The translations under genes were made by a program, and so were the position numbers. From contig NC_055990.1 of the NCBI RefSeq assembly GCF_018446385.1, forward strand, positions 26,311,891-26,375,890: a stretch of DNA of 64,000 nucleotides, read 5' to 3'. The DNA is from Zingiber officinale. Its lineage: Eukaryota > Streptophyta > Magnoliopsida > Zingiberales > Zingiberaceae. The notes under the pieces were generated by a model. The model was not told where the DNA came from. It worked only from the letters and a program-made list of their open reading frames with translations, and did not search any database. Positions 45,298-57,201 of the stretch are shown in pieces; within the stretch, counting starts at the first letter, position 1, and each line of letters begins with the position of its first letter.

Positions 45298-45576
45298 ACA
45301 ATTCTCTCTCTCTCTAACATCATATATGATCAACAATGATATTTGCAATTATAACAGATTCTAACTCCTTTTAACACTTAATAAAGACGAATCCATAAAA
45401 CATCATTACAACCCATATTTTTGAAACAAACGAGATTGAAATATATTATTCATTATGAATATAAGTTATTTACCTTCATAATTTGTTGTAAGGCATCAAA
45501 CGACTAGATATAACATGTCGACAGATAATAACGTATTATCTCAATTCATATACTTGAATCAACAAAGCTCTGATAC
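45298..45576 (-). other. Stub of a minus-strand copia interior
   Basis: Leader sequence next to the primer site of the LTR at 45577. It is cut short by the inverted-arm unit; no gag remains. Confidence 0.5.
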
Positions 45577-46040
45577 CAAATATTAGAAATATTTTAAGAT
45601 GGTAGAACGTGACATAAGCTTGATCCCATAATCAAGATTTGTACCGTAAAACGGATCTTATCAAGTATATGAACGAATTTAGAGAATAAGAATTACCTGC
45701 GTTGAGCGTCGACATAATTGAAGACTCGATCTTTACCTCTTTCGCTCTATGAGAGGAGATGGATTCTCGTGTGTACTTCTTAAGGTTGTCGTAAGTCGTC
45801 GTGTGTAAAAGTATGTAAGAAGCATCCAAATAGGTTAGACCTAAGTGTCTATTTATAATAACAACAAATCCTAATTCTTAATAGGTAAAGCAAGAGGTGG
45901 GACCGACTCAATAAGAAATACAATCACTAGTCCGTCCATCAAGACTTTAGTGATTGGGCTAATTAAATAAATTATTAAGGAATGCCCAACTAATTATAAT
46001 CTGAAGGCCAACATCATGGATTGGATCCCCTCAAATCCAA
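45564..46040 (-). repeat. Copia 5' LTR with primer site, minus strand
   Basis: On the minus strand it starts TGTTGGATTTGAGGGG at 46040, has a TATAAATAG box near 45850, and ends near 45577 next to TTTGGTATCAGAGCTTTG, the tRNA-Met primer site. The expected CA end has decayed to TA. Its partner LTR is not in the window. Confidence 0.7.
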
Positions 46041-46042
46041 CA

Positions 46043-46255
46043 GAGCTTGCCCGATCATTTGCTAAGTCAGCTAAGCAATCTTTGTCTCGATCGGCTGGTG
46101 AATCTCGCTCCGGTTGGTAGGTTGAGCTTGCCCAATCATATACTAAGTCGGCTAAGCAATCTTTGTCTCGATCGGCTCGTGAACCTTGCTCCGGTTGGTA
46201 GGTCGAGCCTGCCCGATGATCTACTCAATCAGCTAAACAATCTTTGCCTCGTTCA
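46043..46255 (+). repeat. ~81-bp tandem repeat, 2.6 units
   Basis: GAGCTTGCCCGATCAT, TAAGCAATCTTTGTCTCGAT and CTCCGGTTGGTAGGT recur in order. The repeating Leu-rich ORF is a result of the repeat. Confidence 0.85.
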
Positions 46256-48390
46256 GAGGAATTCAAACCCGACAAATTCTCATCCCAATAGACAAGTTTT
46301 GAGCCGGCCCATCTTTGATTATTTTATCCATGTTGGTAGACATCTTGACTTATAAAAAAACCAAACTCGTGCAAGATAAAACAAATCAAATATTTAAAAA
46401 TAACACTTTTGGTATAATTGTCTCTTATATTTAGATTTCACAGTACAAAGAAGGAACTATAATTAAATGGCAAAGATGGATCCTGGATCAAAGTTCAATG
46501 CAGCCGTCCCATTAGGCGGGGCATGGGCCTACTACAAACATGAGTAGCATTCTACCTGGCCCAATCCACACGGTTATCCTTGGATCAGTTAGAACAATAG
46601 CGCTCATCAAAACACTCGGAATCATTTAGAACAATACAAAGCTCACCCAATTAATGAACAAAAACATAGATAAGAAATGGTATGGCGGAGATAACCGTCA
46701 CACGTGGTATAAGTCAAGAGAAGCTAGACAACAAGTTAAAATAGAGTTCGGTTCAAGTCAAACTGACTTAGGTCAAGTTTGACCGAGTTCAATCAAGTCA
46801 GATTGAGCCTAGATCACTTTAGATCGGATCTAGGTCAGATCAAACCAAGATTCAACCAAATTAGCTCCAAAATACACCTTAAGTCATTTCAGTCCGAGTC
46901 GCATCTGAATGTTATCCGCCCAAGTTTGGATTTGACTCATCGGTTGTTGAAACATCAATCACCAAGGAATACGTCGATTAAGATACCAATCATCAAGAGT
47001 GGTGTCTCTCAGTAAAAAAAACCAAAAAAAAAATACTCATTTATTTTCTCTATTTTTCAGTAGTCTGAAGGAGTGCCAAGATAGTTTTGGCCCCCTTCTA
47101 ACTTCTTTTCTTGAGTCTTTCTAGACCTTTATTACAAAGATCTCCCATTACCCGACGGTATGAAAGTCCAGCCCAAGTTAATTGAAACATTACCTGAAAT
47201 AAGGAAGTTGGCCTATTGAGGACTGACCTCATTTGTACCAAGTCGATCAAAATTACTCAATCATGATTATTTTAGTAAGTTATCCCATCCCTTGATCTCG
47301 GCCACGCAATCAATGAAACAAACAAACAGTGATCATTTTTCATATTAGGTTTCATAGGTAGCTAATTAAGTCAAAGCATCAAATTTGGAGACATGGACGA
47401 TTCATGCGATATCGTTCTCAAATTTGAACACTAGGGTGCCAAAAGTCAACAAAATAGAAAAAGAAAAGTTATTAAAAAGTAAATAATAATAATAATATAT
47501 AATATAATATAAAAATAAATAAAATGAACTCGGATTTCATGTTGATAGCCACCGTCTCAGGTAAGAAATTTATTCAATTAAAACCTGCAATACCATTAAT
47601 GAATGTTAAATCATTAATACAATTTCATATACATGTCTAAGAAAATAGTTTGATTAAATTTTATCACTCTCAGATTTTAGAGACTAGATCTGTTGGTCCA
47701 TAAAAAATGGATTAAGAGATGGTCTATTCCCAATTACAACTAGATTGTAATTACGATGCGGTTGTAATTAATTGTGATCTTTTTATAGGTTCATCAGATT
47801 ATAGTTTGGATCAGAACGGACAGTCGGAGATCGTCTCTTGCTCAGCACCCGGTAATCTGGACACTTATCTATTTCCGACGGTCTTCAAACGACCTTCAAC
47901 TATTCATTCCGATCTAAATTATAATCTATTAGAACAATAAACTCAAGAAAAAATCATAACTGATCATAATTATAATCTAAATACAATTAAAAGTGGACCA
48001 TCCTGATTTTTTTTTCTTTTTTTTTATCATCTTCGCTCCGAAACCGTTCTAAAAAAAACCGCTAAATGACTGCCTCACTTTTGCCACCAGTGAAATCATT
48101 GAATCCACTTTAAATTATTTCATTTTTTTAGTAAATACGAATGATATGGAATGCATAAATTAAATATTCCTGTGGATGAACTTTCTCACGTACGTTTTTC
48201 ATTTATTTGGATAATTAAATTAAATTAATTTTGATGGATAAATGCAAACGGGTTAATTAAAAGTATTTTGAATTATAAAATTCCGTACTAAAGGTAATTA
48301 TTAATTAGCCCGTAGTTAAAAAAAGGATGCTTCACTCGCATTGTACGTGGGTGACCCCACCACTCTGCTGCCGCTGCTTTTTTCCGTTCC
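46256..48390. other. Intergenic DNA, no gene recognised
   Basis: Includes repeated GTCAAGT/GATCAGAT words at 46.74-46.86 kb and AT-rich stretches at 47.47-47.52 kb. The short ORF at 47719-47940 has no recognisable domain. Confidence 0.4.
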
Positions 48391-48398
48391 CGTGTGTG

Positions 48399-48411
48399 TA
48401 TATATATATAA
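48399..48411 (+). promoter_or_regulatory. TATA box of the SMI1/KNR4-like gene
   Basis: TATATATATATAA about 100 bp before the ATG, giving a leader of about 70-80 nt, a normal plant arrangement. Confidence 0.65.
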
Positions 48412-48510
48412 GGCGGTCGGATCCTTCCTCCAAAGAACCAGACCACCCATCTTCTCTTTCTATGCGCCCGCCCATTTATACCTCCTCGAGAATCCCAATC
48501 CGACACCGCC

Positions 48511-49749
48511 ATGGTCGACGTTGACCGCCGGGTGACCGGCCTTGCCACGGCCCACGCCGCTGGACTTCGCCGTCTCTCCGCCCGTGCTGCCGCATCTGCG
48601 CCCGCCTCGCCTTCCTTCTCCGTCTCCCACCGCGGTGGTCTCCTCTCCTTCCGCCCCCTCGCCGAATCCATCCTCGCGCGCCTCCGCGCCGCCTCCATCC
48701 CCGTCCTATCCGGACTCTCCGACGCCGAGCTCGCCAGCCTCGAGGCTGACCTAGGATTCTCCTTTCCGCCGGACCTCCGAGCCCTTCTCTCCCTCGGCCT
48801 CCCATCGGCTCCAGGCTTCCCTGACTGGCGCTGTCCGGACGCCTCCCATCATCGTCGCTGCATCCTACTCCGCGCCGGCTTCGACCTCCCCCTAGCCGCC
48901 GCCTCCCTCCAAGTCGCCCGCGGCGCGCTCTGGCCGCGGTCGTGGGGTCCCCGCCCGGCGGACCCCGACAGGGCTCTCCGCCTAGCTCGCGCCGCCCTCC
49001 GACGCGCGCCGCTTCTCATCCACCTCTTCGACCGCTGCTACCTCCCCGCCACCCCTTGCCTCGCCGGCAACCCCGTCTTCTACGTCGACGAGCACAAAGT
49101 CTTCTGCTGCGGCCTTGACCTCGCCGACTTCTTTCAAAAGGAGCCCGCTTTTCGTATCGCCTCTGATTCGCGCGATCCGCTGTCTTATCCCATCCGATCC
49201 CTAAATCTCCCTCTTCCGCCGCCTCGTGCCCGGCGGAGCCTGGACGCCGTGTCCGGGAGGACACCGCGGTGGATCGAGTTTTGGAGCGACGCCGCCTCCA
49301 ATCGCCGCCGGCGGAACTCCTCCTCTTCCTCCTCCTCCTCCTGCGGATCGGCTTCACCAGATCGGCTCGTGGAGATCCGATCTCCGAAGCAGCTACCCAC
49401 CTGGGTCGACGGCTACCTGGACCAAGTCGGATCTGTGCTCCGGTCGGCCGGGTGGGACGACTCGGAAGTGAGCGAGATCGTCCTCGTTCCGGCGTCGGGA
49501 ATGTTCGACAACGAGCACGAGGCGGAGACGGCGATCGACTTTGAGGCGGCAATGGACGCGCTGCTTGTGAAGGCGGATCACTGCTCCGACTCGCTGAGGC
49601 GAGCAGGGTGGAGCTCCGACGAAGTCTCCGAGGCTCTGGGATTCGACTTCCTGCAGCAGCGGCCGAGGGGGAAGAGGCAACCGACGAAGATACCGCCGGA
49701 GATCACCCTGAAGGCGGAGAAGCTAGCGAAGGCGGTGTCCAGATCGTGA
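48511..49749 (+). CDS. SMI1/KNR4-like protein, single exon
   Basis: 412 residues, strikingly GC-rich at third positions. Residues about 67-110 (LSDAELASLEADLGFSFPPD, LRALLSLGLP, FPDW) match the core of the SMI1/KNR4 fold. WPRSWGPRP (141-149) and PLLIHLFDRCYLP (167-179) are typical of a plant-specific single-exon family (Arabidopsis relatives At3g50340 and At5g67020, from memory) of unknown function. A run of nine Ser (270-277 region) marks a disordered linker. The C-terminal part carries a repeated LR.AGW..(S/D)EVSE motif at 310-323 and 362-375. The first Met sits in a good context (GCCATGG). No signal peptide or membrane segment. Confidence 0.88.
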   Translation: MVDVDRRVTGLATAHAAGLRRLSARAAASAPASPSFSVSHRGGLLSFRPLAESILARLRAASIPVLSGLSDAELASLEADLGFSFPPDLRALLSLGLPSAPGFPDWRCPDASHHRRCILLRAGFDLPLAAASLQVARGALWPRSWGPRPADPDRALRLARAALRRAPLLIHLFDRCYLPATPCLAGNPVFYVDEHKVFCCGLDLADFFQKEPAFRIASDSRDPLSYPIRSLNLPLPPPRARRSLDAVSGRTPRWIEFWSDAASNRRRRNSSSSSSSSCGSASPDRLVEIRSPKQLPTWVDGYLDQVGSVLRSAGWDDSEVSEIVLVPASGMFDNEHEAETAIDFEAAMDALLVKADHCSDSLRRAGWSSDEVSEALGFDFLQQRPRGKRQPTKIPPEITLKAEKLAKAVSRS

Positions 49750-50534
49750 TGACGGTGTCCAGATCCACAACCCTTTTTTTCCCTACTTCCTTTTAACAAA
49801 CTCCGGTATTTATACGGTAACGGGAAGCCGTATAAAGATGACGAGAGGAGATGTACATGTATAAATCATACTGCCCGTTTTAATATATAAGGTTTATATT
49901 TCATCATAAAATAATAAAAAAATAATTAATTATAATTTTTAAAAATTATATAATTGTAAGCTTCCATATTAATCACATAGTTATATTCACCCGCATTGTA
50001 TCATTTTAATTGAGGAATTAAGATTTTCTAGAGAATTTTTTGAAAAAGAAAAAAAGAAAATAAATTTTAAGGGCCTAAATGAAAACCATCCATTTTATAA
50101 TTAGACGTCGCGTGCGTGTGTGATAGTTAAATCTTAACAAAACAAAATGCACGGAGAAAGTGACAAATTATTCCAATCTTCCTTTTTGGCCCTGTAAATT
50201 ATACTTTAAACCCTACGATAGCTACATTTTAGACGTCCAAACACTACACGTACGCCAAGAACATGAAAATCGAAATGGGAAAAAAATAATTAATTAAAGT
50301 ATTCATAATCCTGTCACCACTAATTAATTAATTAATTAAATTAATTAATATCAATAATGTGAACAGATGTAATAGAGTAGGGCGCATAGAAAAGAAGGTG
50401 GGTAACGACACAACACACAACACGCGCGGTTTGCTGCCTTCGCTGTCACCCAAGTCGATTCCATCGTTGCTTTTAATTATTAGCCAATTTGTCCGAATGT
50501 GCTCTCATCTTTTTCAAATTCATCCAAAAAATTC

Positions 50535-50538
<4 letters not shown>
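49750..50538. other. 3' flank of the SMI1-like gene
   Basis: AT-rich, including ATTAATTA runs near 50320-50350. No gene. Confidence 0.5.

Positions 50539-50614
<76 letters not shown>
50539..50614. repeat. (AT)n microsatellite
   Basis: About 38 uninterrupted AT units; gives the Ile-Tyr ORF read through it. Confidence 0.97.
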
Positions 50615-50621
<7 letters not shown>

Positions 50622-51319
50622 GAAAAATGCTTTATCCATAAGATATTCTTTCAAATTATGGATTAAAATGGCAAAATTAAAAAGATTAATTTTTCTTAAT
50701 TAATTAATTAATTAGCGAGGCAGGACGTCCTGGGCGTCAGCTTCTATCCGTCGTTAGTTCCCACTGTCTTTGAAGCCAACAAGAAGCAGACAAAGTAATG
50801 AAAAAGCTAACAACTATCATTGTGTACTGTGTCGTTAAGTTGGCCCCACGCCTGCCATTCGACTTTAATTTCTAGATAACTTATCTCATTGTTTGATTAA
50901 CCCCGTTAATTAATTAACGATGTTATTTACAAAGAAGAATTGAGATAGACAAGAATTTCAAATTACATCAATATCTAAATTATCGTCTCAATTCGCTCCT
51001 CTGCTTTCGATCTTGCACGAGCGTTACAGAATTAACTACTTTAAGACTTTTACAGTGTTCGGGGAGGACCACTTCTTCGATCTCGATGAATATATTTTGG
51101 AGCATGATGACGGGGGATTGAGATAGATACAAAGTTCAAAAGGTATCCAATGGATCCCTCGAAATCTAGTGATCAAATTTTTATTATTATCACCTTCGTT
51201 GGATTACCCAATCTATCACGATAGAGAAGAACAAAGATTCCCTCCCCCCTTTTGAGATCAAATTTTATTATTATTATTTTTCTTCCTTAAATAGAATTCT
51301 ATTCCTCTATCCGATGTTA

Positions 51320-51351
<32 letters not shown>

Positions 51352-52717
51352 CACCCTAAGAGACTCATAAGAATATATATTATATTTTATCTTAATCAAA
51401 AGCTATATGTTTTTTAATACACCCAAAATATTTATAAAAAAATTTTATACTTATAATATTGTCAATCCTAAAATATGAAACTAAAAAGAATAATTAGAAT
51501 ACATATTTTTTATAAAAAATAATCAGAAAAAATTATTAATAAGCCTTAAAATTATTTTTAATGTAAAAATAAAAAAAATATTAAAATAATTTCATTTTAA
51601 ATTTCACTAAAATTAGCTAGTAAAAATCAAATTCTTAATAAAATAATAAGATTTAACTCAAATTAAATACGTTAAAATTGATTCTTTTTTCTATTTCAAT
51701 TTTTAATTTAAAAATGACACAGCTGTTCTTATACATAATATTCTATATTATTACTTCCTAAGTAAGGTTTGATGACTTTAAATCGTTCAATAATATTCAT
51801 TTTATAGTTTTACGTTTCGCCCACAATTTTATAGCTATTGCAATATTAATCAAATATTGTAACATCTATAAAATCTTAATTATTATAATATTATAATAAT
51901 TATGATTTTATAATTGTTATATCACAAACTTATCTTATTCAATAATATTCAAATTGTATTATTCACATTGTAACAACTAACTATTATAACTACGATAATA
52001 ATTATAAAAACATAATTATAGCATTAAAAGATGAAGATGAAGACATCATTTTAGTGATCTCTTCGGGATGACATCATACATTATGAAAGAGGGTAAATCA
52101 TACAAAACATTTACTCTAACATAGCTATCATTTGCATGGGGAAGATTAGACACCCAGCGATATATTTTCACACTCATTAAAAATTATCCTCAAGACCTAT
52201 TATAACAAACATTCATACATATACCAATTAAGTCAATCCATAAAATATAATAATAATAATAATAATTTATACTACTATAATATTGTCTAATAATTATAAT
52301 TTATAGTTACTATAATATTATAGCAGTTATAATTTTTTAAACGTTATAATATAATTTTATCATGTTTATACAACTGATAGATCAATCCAGAATCTAACAC
52401 ATGATAAAAAATAATAATATCAAATAAATAATTCATTGAATAGTTATATCATATTACAAGGGTTGACGAGATAGTTTTTTTTTTAAATTACAAAAAAATA
52501 GAGCCCCTTCCAATAAAATAAGGCATCCCTTTCATTTTTGTCATAAAGAAAACAAAAATCAATCTGTTTCCCATGTGAGGAAGAATCCACATGAAACCAT
52601 TAAAGTCGGCAAGCAGTGCCATTAATGTTCCTCACATGGATACATCGCCGTGGTTGAACCATCAAAATGCTGAGTTCGTGTCTTCATTTAATGGCCACTT
52701 CGTGTCATTTTAACCAT
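50615..52717. other. AT-rich intergenic DNA
   Basis: No gene seen. Repeated AATTATTATAATAT-type words and a trinucleotide run at 51318-51351. Confidence 0.5.
51318..51351. repeat. (ATT)n microsatellite
   Basis: About 11 units. Confidence 0.95.
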
Positions 52718-52720
52718 TCC

Positions 52721-52777
<57 letters not shown>
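52721..52777. repeat. (AAT)n microsatellite
   Basis: About 19 units; explains a poly-Asn ORF. Confidence 0.95.
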
Positions 52778-53829
52778 TCGGCTATTTTAAAAATACAGAA
52801 ATTAAAAGGAGGACAAGCGGGTCCCTCTGAGGTGTCAAAGCCAGAGTGGCCCACCTCAGCTTGACCTACCATGTACAAGTTCATTTATTACATCATACCT
52901 CGAGCAATTATCCAAAGGCTAAATGAATGCACTGATATCGACGAATGTTCAAATCGAATCTTTACAAATCAAAATGCACAAACTAAACGCAAGATCGACA
53001 ATTCAAGCCGATCATCGATCAGGATAATTGAAATGAATCATTTATTGTATTCAACAAAACTCGCCAAATCATCGGCGCTCTTAATGGTTTCTGTCTCGCC
53101 CCTGAAATTAAACCATGTCACAATATAAAGAAGAAGCAGAGGATCACTTACGATACATACCACACAGAGATGACGAAGCAGCGTGTCCTGGATTGTGCAG
53201 ACAGAATCACATATGCCATCCCTTGTCCTGCCTATCATCAACATTGACAAATCATAGGAGTGATACGAACATGGAGTAATTGCGAGAGTTTGGTTTGCTA
53301 ATGAAACAGTGAATGGAAAGCTGTGGGCTCCCCATGTCTTAAGGCGCCCCTCCCTGCCAGGGAACAGTGACCCTACACTTCACCTGGGCTGTTCTTCATT
53401 TGTTCCTCCTTGAGATTGCAGTGGTTCAGGCAGGGATGGGGACCGGAGCAAGGTAAATGGGATCAGATCATGCTCGGAGAGCTGTCCGTCGCCATCAATC
53501 GGTATTAGCTTGAGCTTTGATCGACCGACGTTTGCCGTGCCATCGACGACTGATGTAGAGGTGGCAGTTCGATAGCTACCTTACAGAGCAATCAGCATGA
53601 ATCGCGGAGCCTGAGCTAGTTAGGCACGCAAAGATTACGACTTTGATGCTCTGGTTAGGACCTGAGGCCAACATCGACCGTTATTTTGGCCTCGTCGTCC
53701 GAATCTGATCACGAGCGATATGTATCATGGATCGCTCCTTGTCGACTTAATGTTGGCCTATAAAATGAATGTTCTTTTGAGGTCGGGCTTCAACTAGACC
53801 AAACCAAGTTCGGTTCGATGGCAAACGTG
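52778..53829. other. Intergenic, nothing recognised
   Basis: Moderately GC-rich at 53.3-53.7 kb, but with no open frame or domain I can name. Confidence 0.35.
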
Positions 53830-54579
53830 CAGGGCTATAAACGAGTCAGACCGAGCCAAACTTTATGATATTCAAACTTATTTGATAAAATAACTGAGTC
53901 AAGCTAAGCCGAATCTAAATGAACCAAGTTGTTGAAATGGTTGTTTAAGCTTAGCTTGGCCTTTTTTTAATGAGTTTGAATTTAGTTTATTTAGATGTTA
54001 TCGATGTCTCAATTCAAGTTCATTTGATTGTTTGAAACTTTTATATTTTTAAACTTGTTTAATTTGTTATGAGCTTGATAATACAAACTTATTTATTCAT
54101 TTTGAAAGTTTTTTTTGAAAAAATTATTTTAATATGTTGATAAAAATTCATTAATGAACATGATTTACAAAGTTTGTTCGTGTACATTGTTCACGAACAG
54201 TTCACAATTTCTATTCATAAATATTAATAAGCTAAATACATATGTGTTCAAGTTTATTCATTTAATTTAACGAGTTATTCAAGCTTGTTTGACTGGTTAT
54301 TAAGTTTGATAATGCAAACTTATTTATTCATTTTGATTTTTTTTAAATTTATTTACCATGTTGATAAAAAATCATTAATGAACATGATTCAGAAAGTTTG
54401 TTCGTGTACATTGTTCACGAACGAGCTAAACACATATGTGTTTAAGTTTGTTCATTTAGTTTACGAATTATTCAAGTTTGTTCATTTAATTGATCTCGTG
54501 TGTATTAAGGAACATAAACAATTCTTAACAAGTCGAACACTAAGTATGCTCATGAACGTTTGGTTCGTTTACAACACTA
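53830..54579. mobile_element. Non-autonomous hAT element, copy 2
   Basis: 750 bp, same family as 36723-37344. It starts CAGGGCTATAAACGAGTC, ends GGTTCGTTTACAACACTA, and contains GAGCCAA, AAGTTTGTTC and TTGTTCACGAAC words with an internal duplication (54.02-54.25 vs 54.29-54.48 kb). Flanks CAAACGTG and CAAACTTG match at 7 of 8. Older than copy 1. Confidence 0.82.
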
Positions 54580-54587
54580 CAAACTTG

Positions 54588-56100
54588 ACCCCTGAGTTCT
54601 CCCTCGACCACACATTATCGACATTGACAATTGCCCATAGATCACGTAAACCAACTCATTGAATCAACATTGGCCCATAGAATAGATGTTTTTTTTAAGC
54701 CGGACTTAACTAGACCCACCGGATTCTCGCTCGACTCGCTCAAGATCCAACCCCATAAGCTACAATGCACATTGGTCTCAAGCTCCTTCTATCAAACCCA
54801 TTTGACTAATGGTGGTTGCAAAAGCTTGCCTGCCATGAGTGAACCATTAAAATCATTAAGGGTTGGAAGACCTGTTCTGTCCCAATTCTTTGTTTCCCAA
54901 TTGTTTCAGCCTTTAGGAGACCATGGCTACCACTACTGTTTAAAAAGATTTGGACTAATCTTCTTGGTTGGACTTGGATGTGGCAATTAATTAAAAGCCT
55001 AGTGATGGACCAGCCAGAGGAACACTTTGCTTCGTCAGAGTACTAAAAAAACAAAATAGCTAGGAGGAGCAAAAGGTGATGGCTTTAGCTCAATCAATAA
55101 TTTGGTTGACAAAGACAGAGACAGGGCAGCAGAATAAGAAAGAAATCTAGTTTCCAATCAACAAAAATTGGAAAAATTCAGACAATTTTTAAACGTTTAA
55201 CAAATATCCTACAGAAGATTTTACCAGTGCAAAATAAATAAATTTAGGAAATTCAATAAAGAAAGATGACAGATGCTAAAGCTACTAAGTATCTGTAGAG
55301 CCAATTTCTTAACAAAAAAATATTACCTCCTATTCCTATAGATGCATTTTAAAACAAAAAGCAAGAGAAGACTCTTGATCATAATAGGGAATCTTAGAGG
55401 ACAAAATAGAGTGAAACAAAGGGATGATGTTAGTTAAACAAAGCTAAACTGGCTGTTGGAGAGATTAAGATGGATATGTTCTCGAAAGTTACCTAAATTT
55501 GTCTAGGTTACTATACACTAATCATGGATCAGACCACATTCAATAAACCTATCCACATCAATCAGACCAAATTCAAGTAACCTATCCATATCTGATGCAT
55601 CTATCTAATACATGTTCCACCTTTACATCCAGCTAATAAAAATGGCATGCAAAACATTTAAAGATGAAATTTTCGGATTTTTCAAAATAAAAATATTATT
55701 TAAATTCAAATTTCCAACAGTATTTTCTTGAGCAACTATATTAATTCTAATAAAAGATATCGTCTCTGTGAATGATTTATCTGCTTTTATCTGATCCCAA
55801 AATTCAATTATTTTAATTTTTTAAAGCCGTATTAGAAAAACATAATGTTCTTGGTTGGATAGTAAAATAGTATTCAAGGTACTAATTTATCCAATCACTG
55901 TTAAAAAGAAAAATAGTATCTATCAATTTAACTATGGCAAATACAAAGTATCATTGTTGACATTGTTGTCAAAATTATAGACCATTATCAGAAAAAGGGA
56001 GCTATTTACTGATCCAATTTCTGTATGAGTATATAACTGGCATAAGATTCCGTTGGCCTACCATGTATTAGACAAAATTGTAATTGTACAGAGACAATAC
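54588..56100. other. Intergenic, nothing recognised
   Basis: No domain or repeat border found. Confidence 0.35.
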
Positions 56101-56163
56101 CTGTTTCTTCTGAAATTCTTGGTTTATTTCTTTAAGTTTTGCTACTTCTGTTTGCAACTCCAT
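56101..56163 (-). pseudogene. Orphan leucine-zipper exon of a group-A bZIP (ABF/AREB-like)
   Basis: The minus strand reads MELQTEVAKLKEINQEFQKK then Q and a GTATTG donor. In ABF/AREB/ABI5 genes a short exon encodes exactly this piece (TMELEAEVAKLKE.N.EL..KQ) after the basic region. The basic-region exon and the C-terminal exon were not found nearby, and no clean AG acceptor stands before it. A captured or decayed fragment is most likely; it adjoins the copia at 57 kb. Confidence 0.55.
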
Positions 56164-57186
56164 TGTATTAAGCGGTAAGCTTGATTAAAGATCATACAAA
56201 ATTAAATAGTGAGAAAACCAAATCAAAACCTAGAATCATTAGTTGTTAACTTAGGCAATAGTGAATAAGAAACACAAAAACTCAGCCATGAAAGGCTTAA
56301 TCTAAGTTTGACTAGAATTTAATTCAATAACTTTCCTAAACAAAGTTATTCATGTTGATGTAGATGAAATTGAGATTCCTCTCAGCACCATGAAACTTCA
56401 GTTGGTTCTTTATTTTCCTTTTATAATTTTATTAGTCATTTGGAATAGTCTATGTCTTTCATATTAATACGTAAAAGGAAACGAAATCTTCAAATATCAA
56501 CAACTTGAAAAGAGTCTTACCTAATTCTTAAAACTTCCTAGGGAGGTGGCTGTTTACGATTAGTTTATCATTCAGTTATTCGTGTTTCTTATTTGGGATA
56601 CCATTACCAATCTCCCTATCTTGAAATTGTCCAATTTTTCAGTCAGTAGTATAAGTTTTATACCAAGACAGTATCATACTTAGTATTTAACCCAACCCCT
56701 GTATTTGGCCATTGTCTATATAGTTTTATAACCTCCTTAGTTATCCTTAGCAAATCCATCTATTAGAATTTTGGGATTATAATTGTAATTAAAAATTTCT
56801 AATGTCATCAATTAAATCAGTCACAATTTAATGTGATCAAATTTATGATTAAGGAATATGACTTAAGGGTTTAATTATTAAGAATATATTAATGTGGATA
56901 CTATGTGCAATTTCTAATTTGTTGAGGGGCCAAATTAGAAATATGCAACTTAGGCTTTTATAAATAAGGGTTATGGTCCAATGATATTTTTGTTGTATTT
57001 CCTCATCAACAAGACTCTCTGGATACTAAGGAAAATCTGTAAATTGAAGATCTTGCCCAGAATCGACTGCATACTATGGATTCTGGTACACTTCCGTAAT
57101 TTTGTCTATCCAATTTATAATTTCTTAAAAATTGAATAGAATGCATAAGATTTGCATTTAGACTTCTCAATCCATTTTTCTATCCA
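56164..57186 (+). repeat. Spacer ending in a copia 5' LTR
   Basis: The last few hundred bases before 57186 look like a copia LTR: a TATA-like TTTATAAATAAGG near 56958 and an end at TATCCA next to a primer site. A TG start at about 56771 (TGGGATTATAATTG) is possible but not confirmed by a second LTR. Confidence 0.45.
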
Positions 57187-57187
57187 T

Positions 57188-57201
57188 TGGTATCGGAGTC
57201 T
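57188..57201 (+). other. Copia primer-binding site
   Basis: TGGTATCGGAGTCT, two mismatches from the tRNA-Met site TGGTATCAGAGC. Confidence 0.6.

Noticed and set aside
37477-45306. 9-bp target duplication for the inverted-arm unit
   Set aside because: GTTCTTTGC and ACAATTCTC do not match; left unclaimed.
47719-47940. 73-codon ORF
   Set aside because: No domain, promoter or splice context.
50359-50616. 85-codon ORF
   Set aside because: Its second half is the (AT)n microsatellite read as Ile-Tyr.
52667-52864. Poly-Asn ORF
   Set aside because: Reading of the (AAT)n microsatellite.
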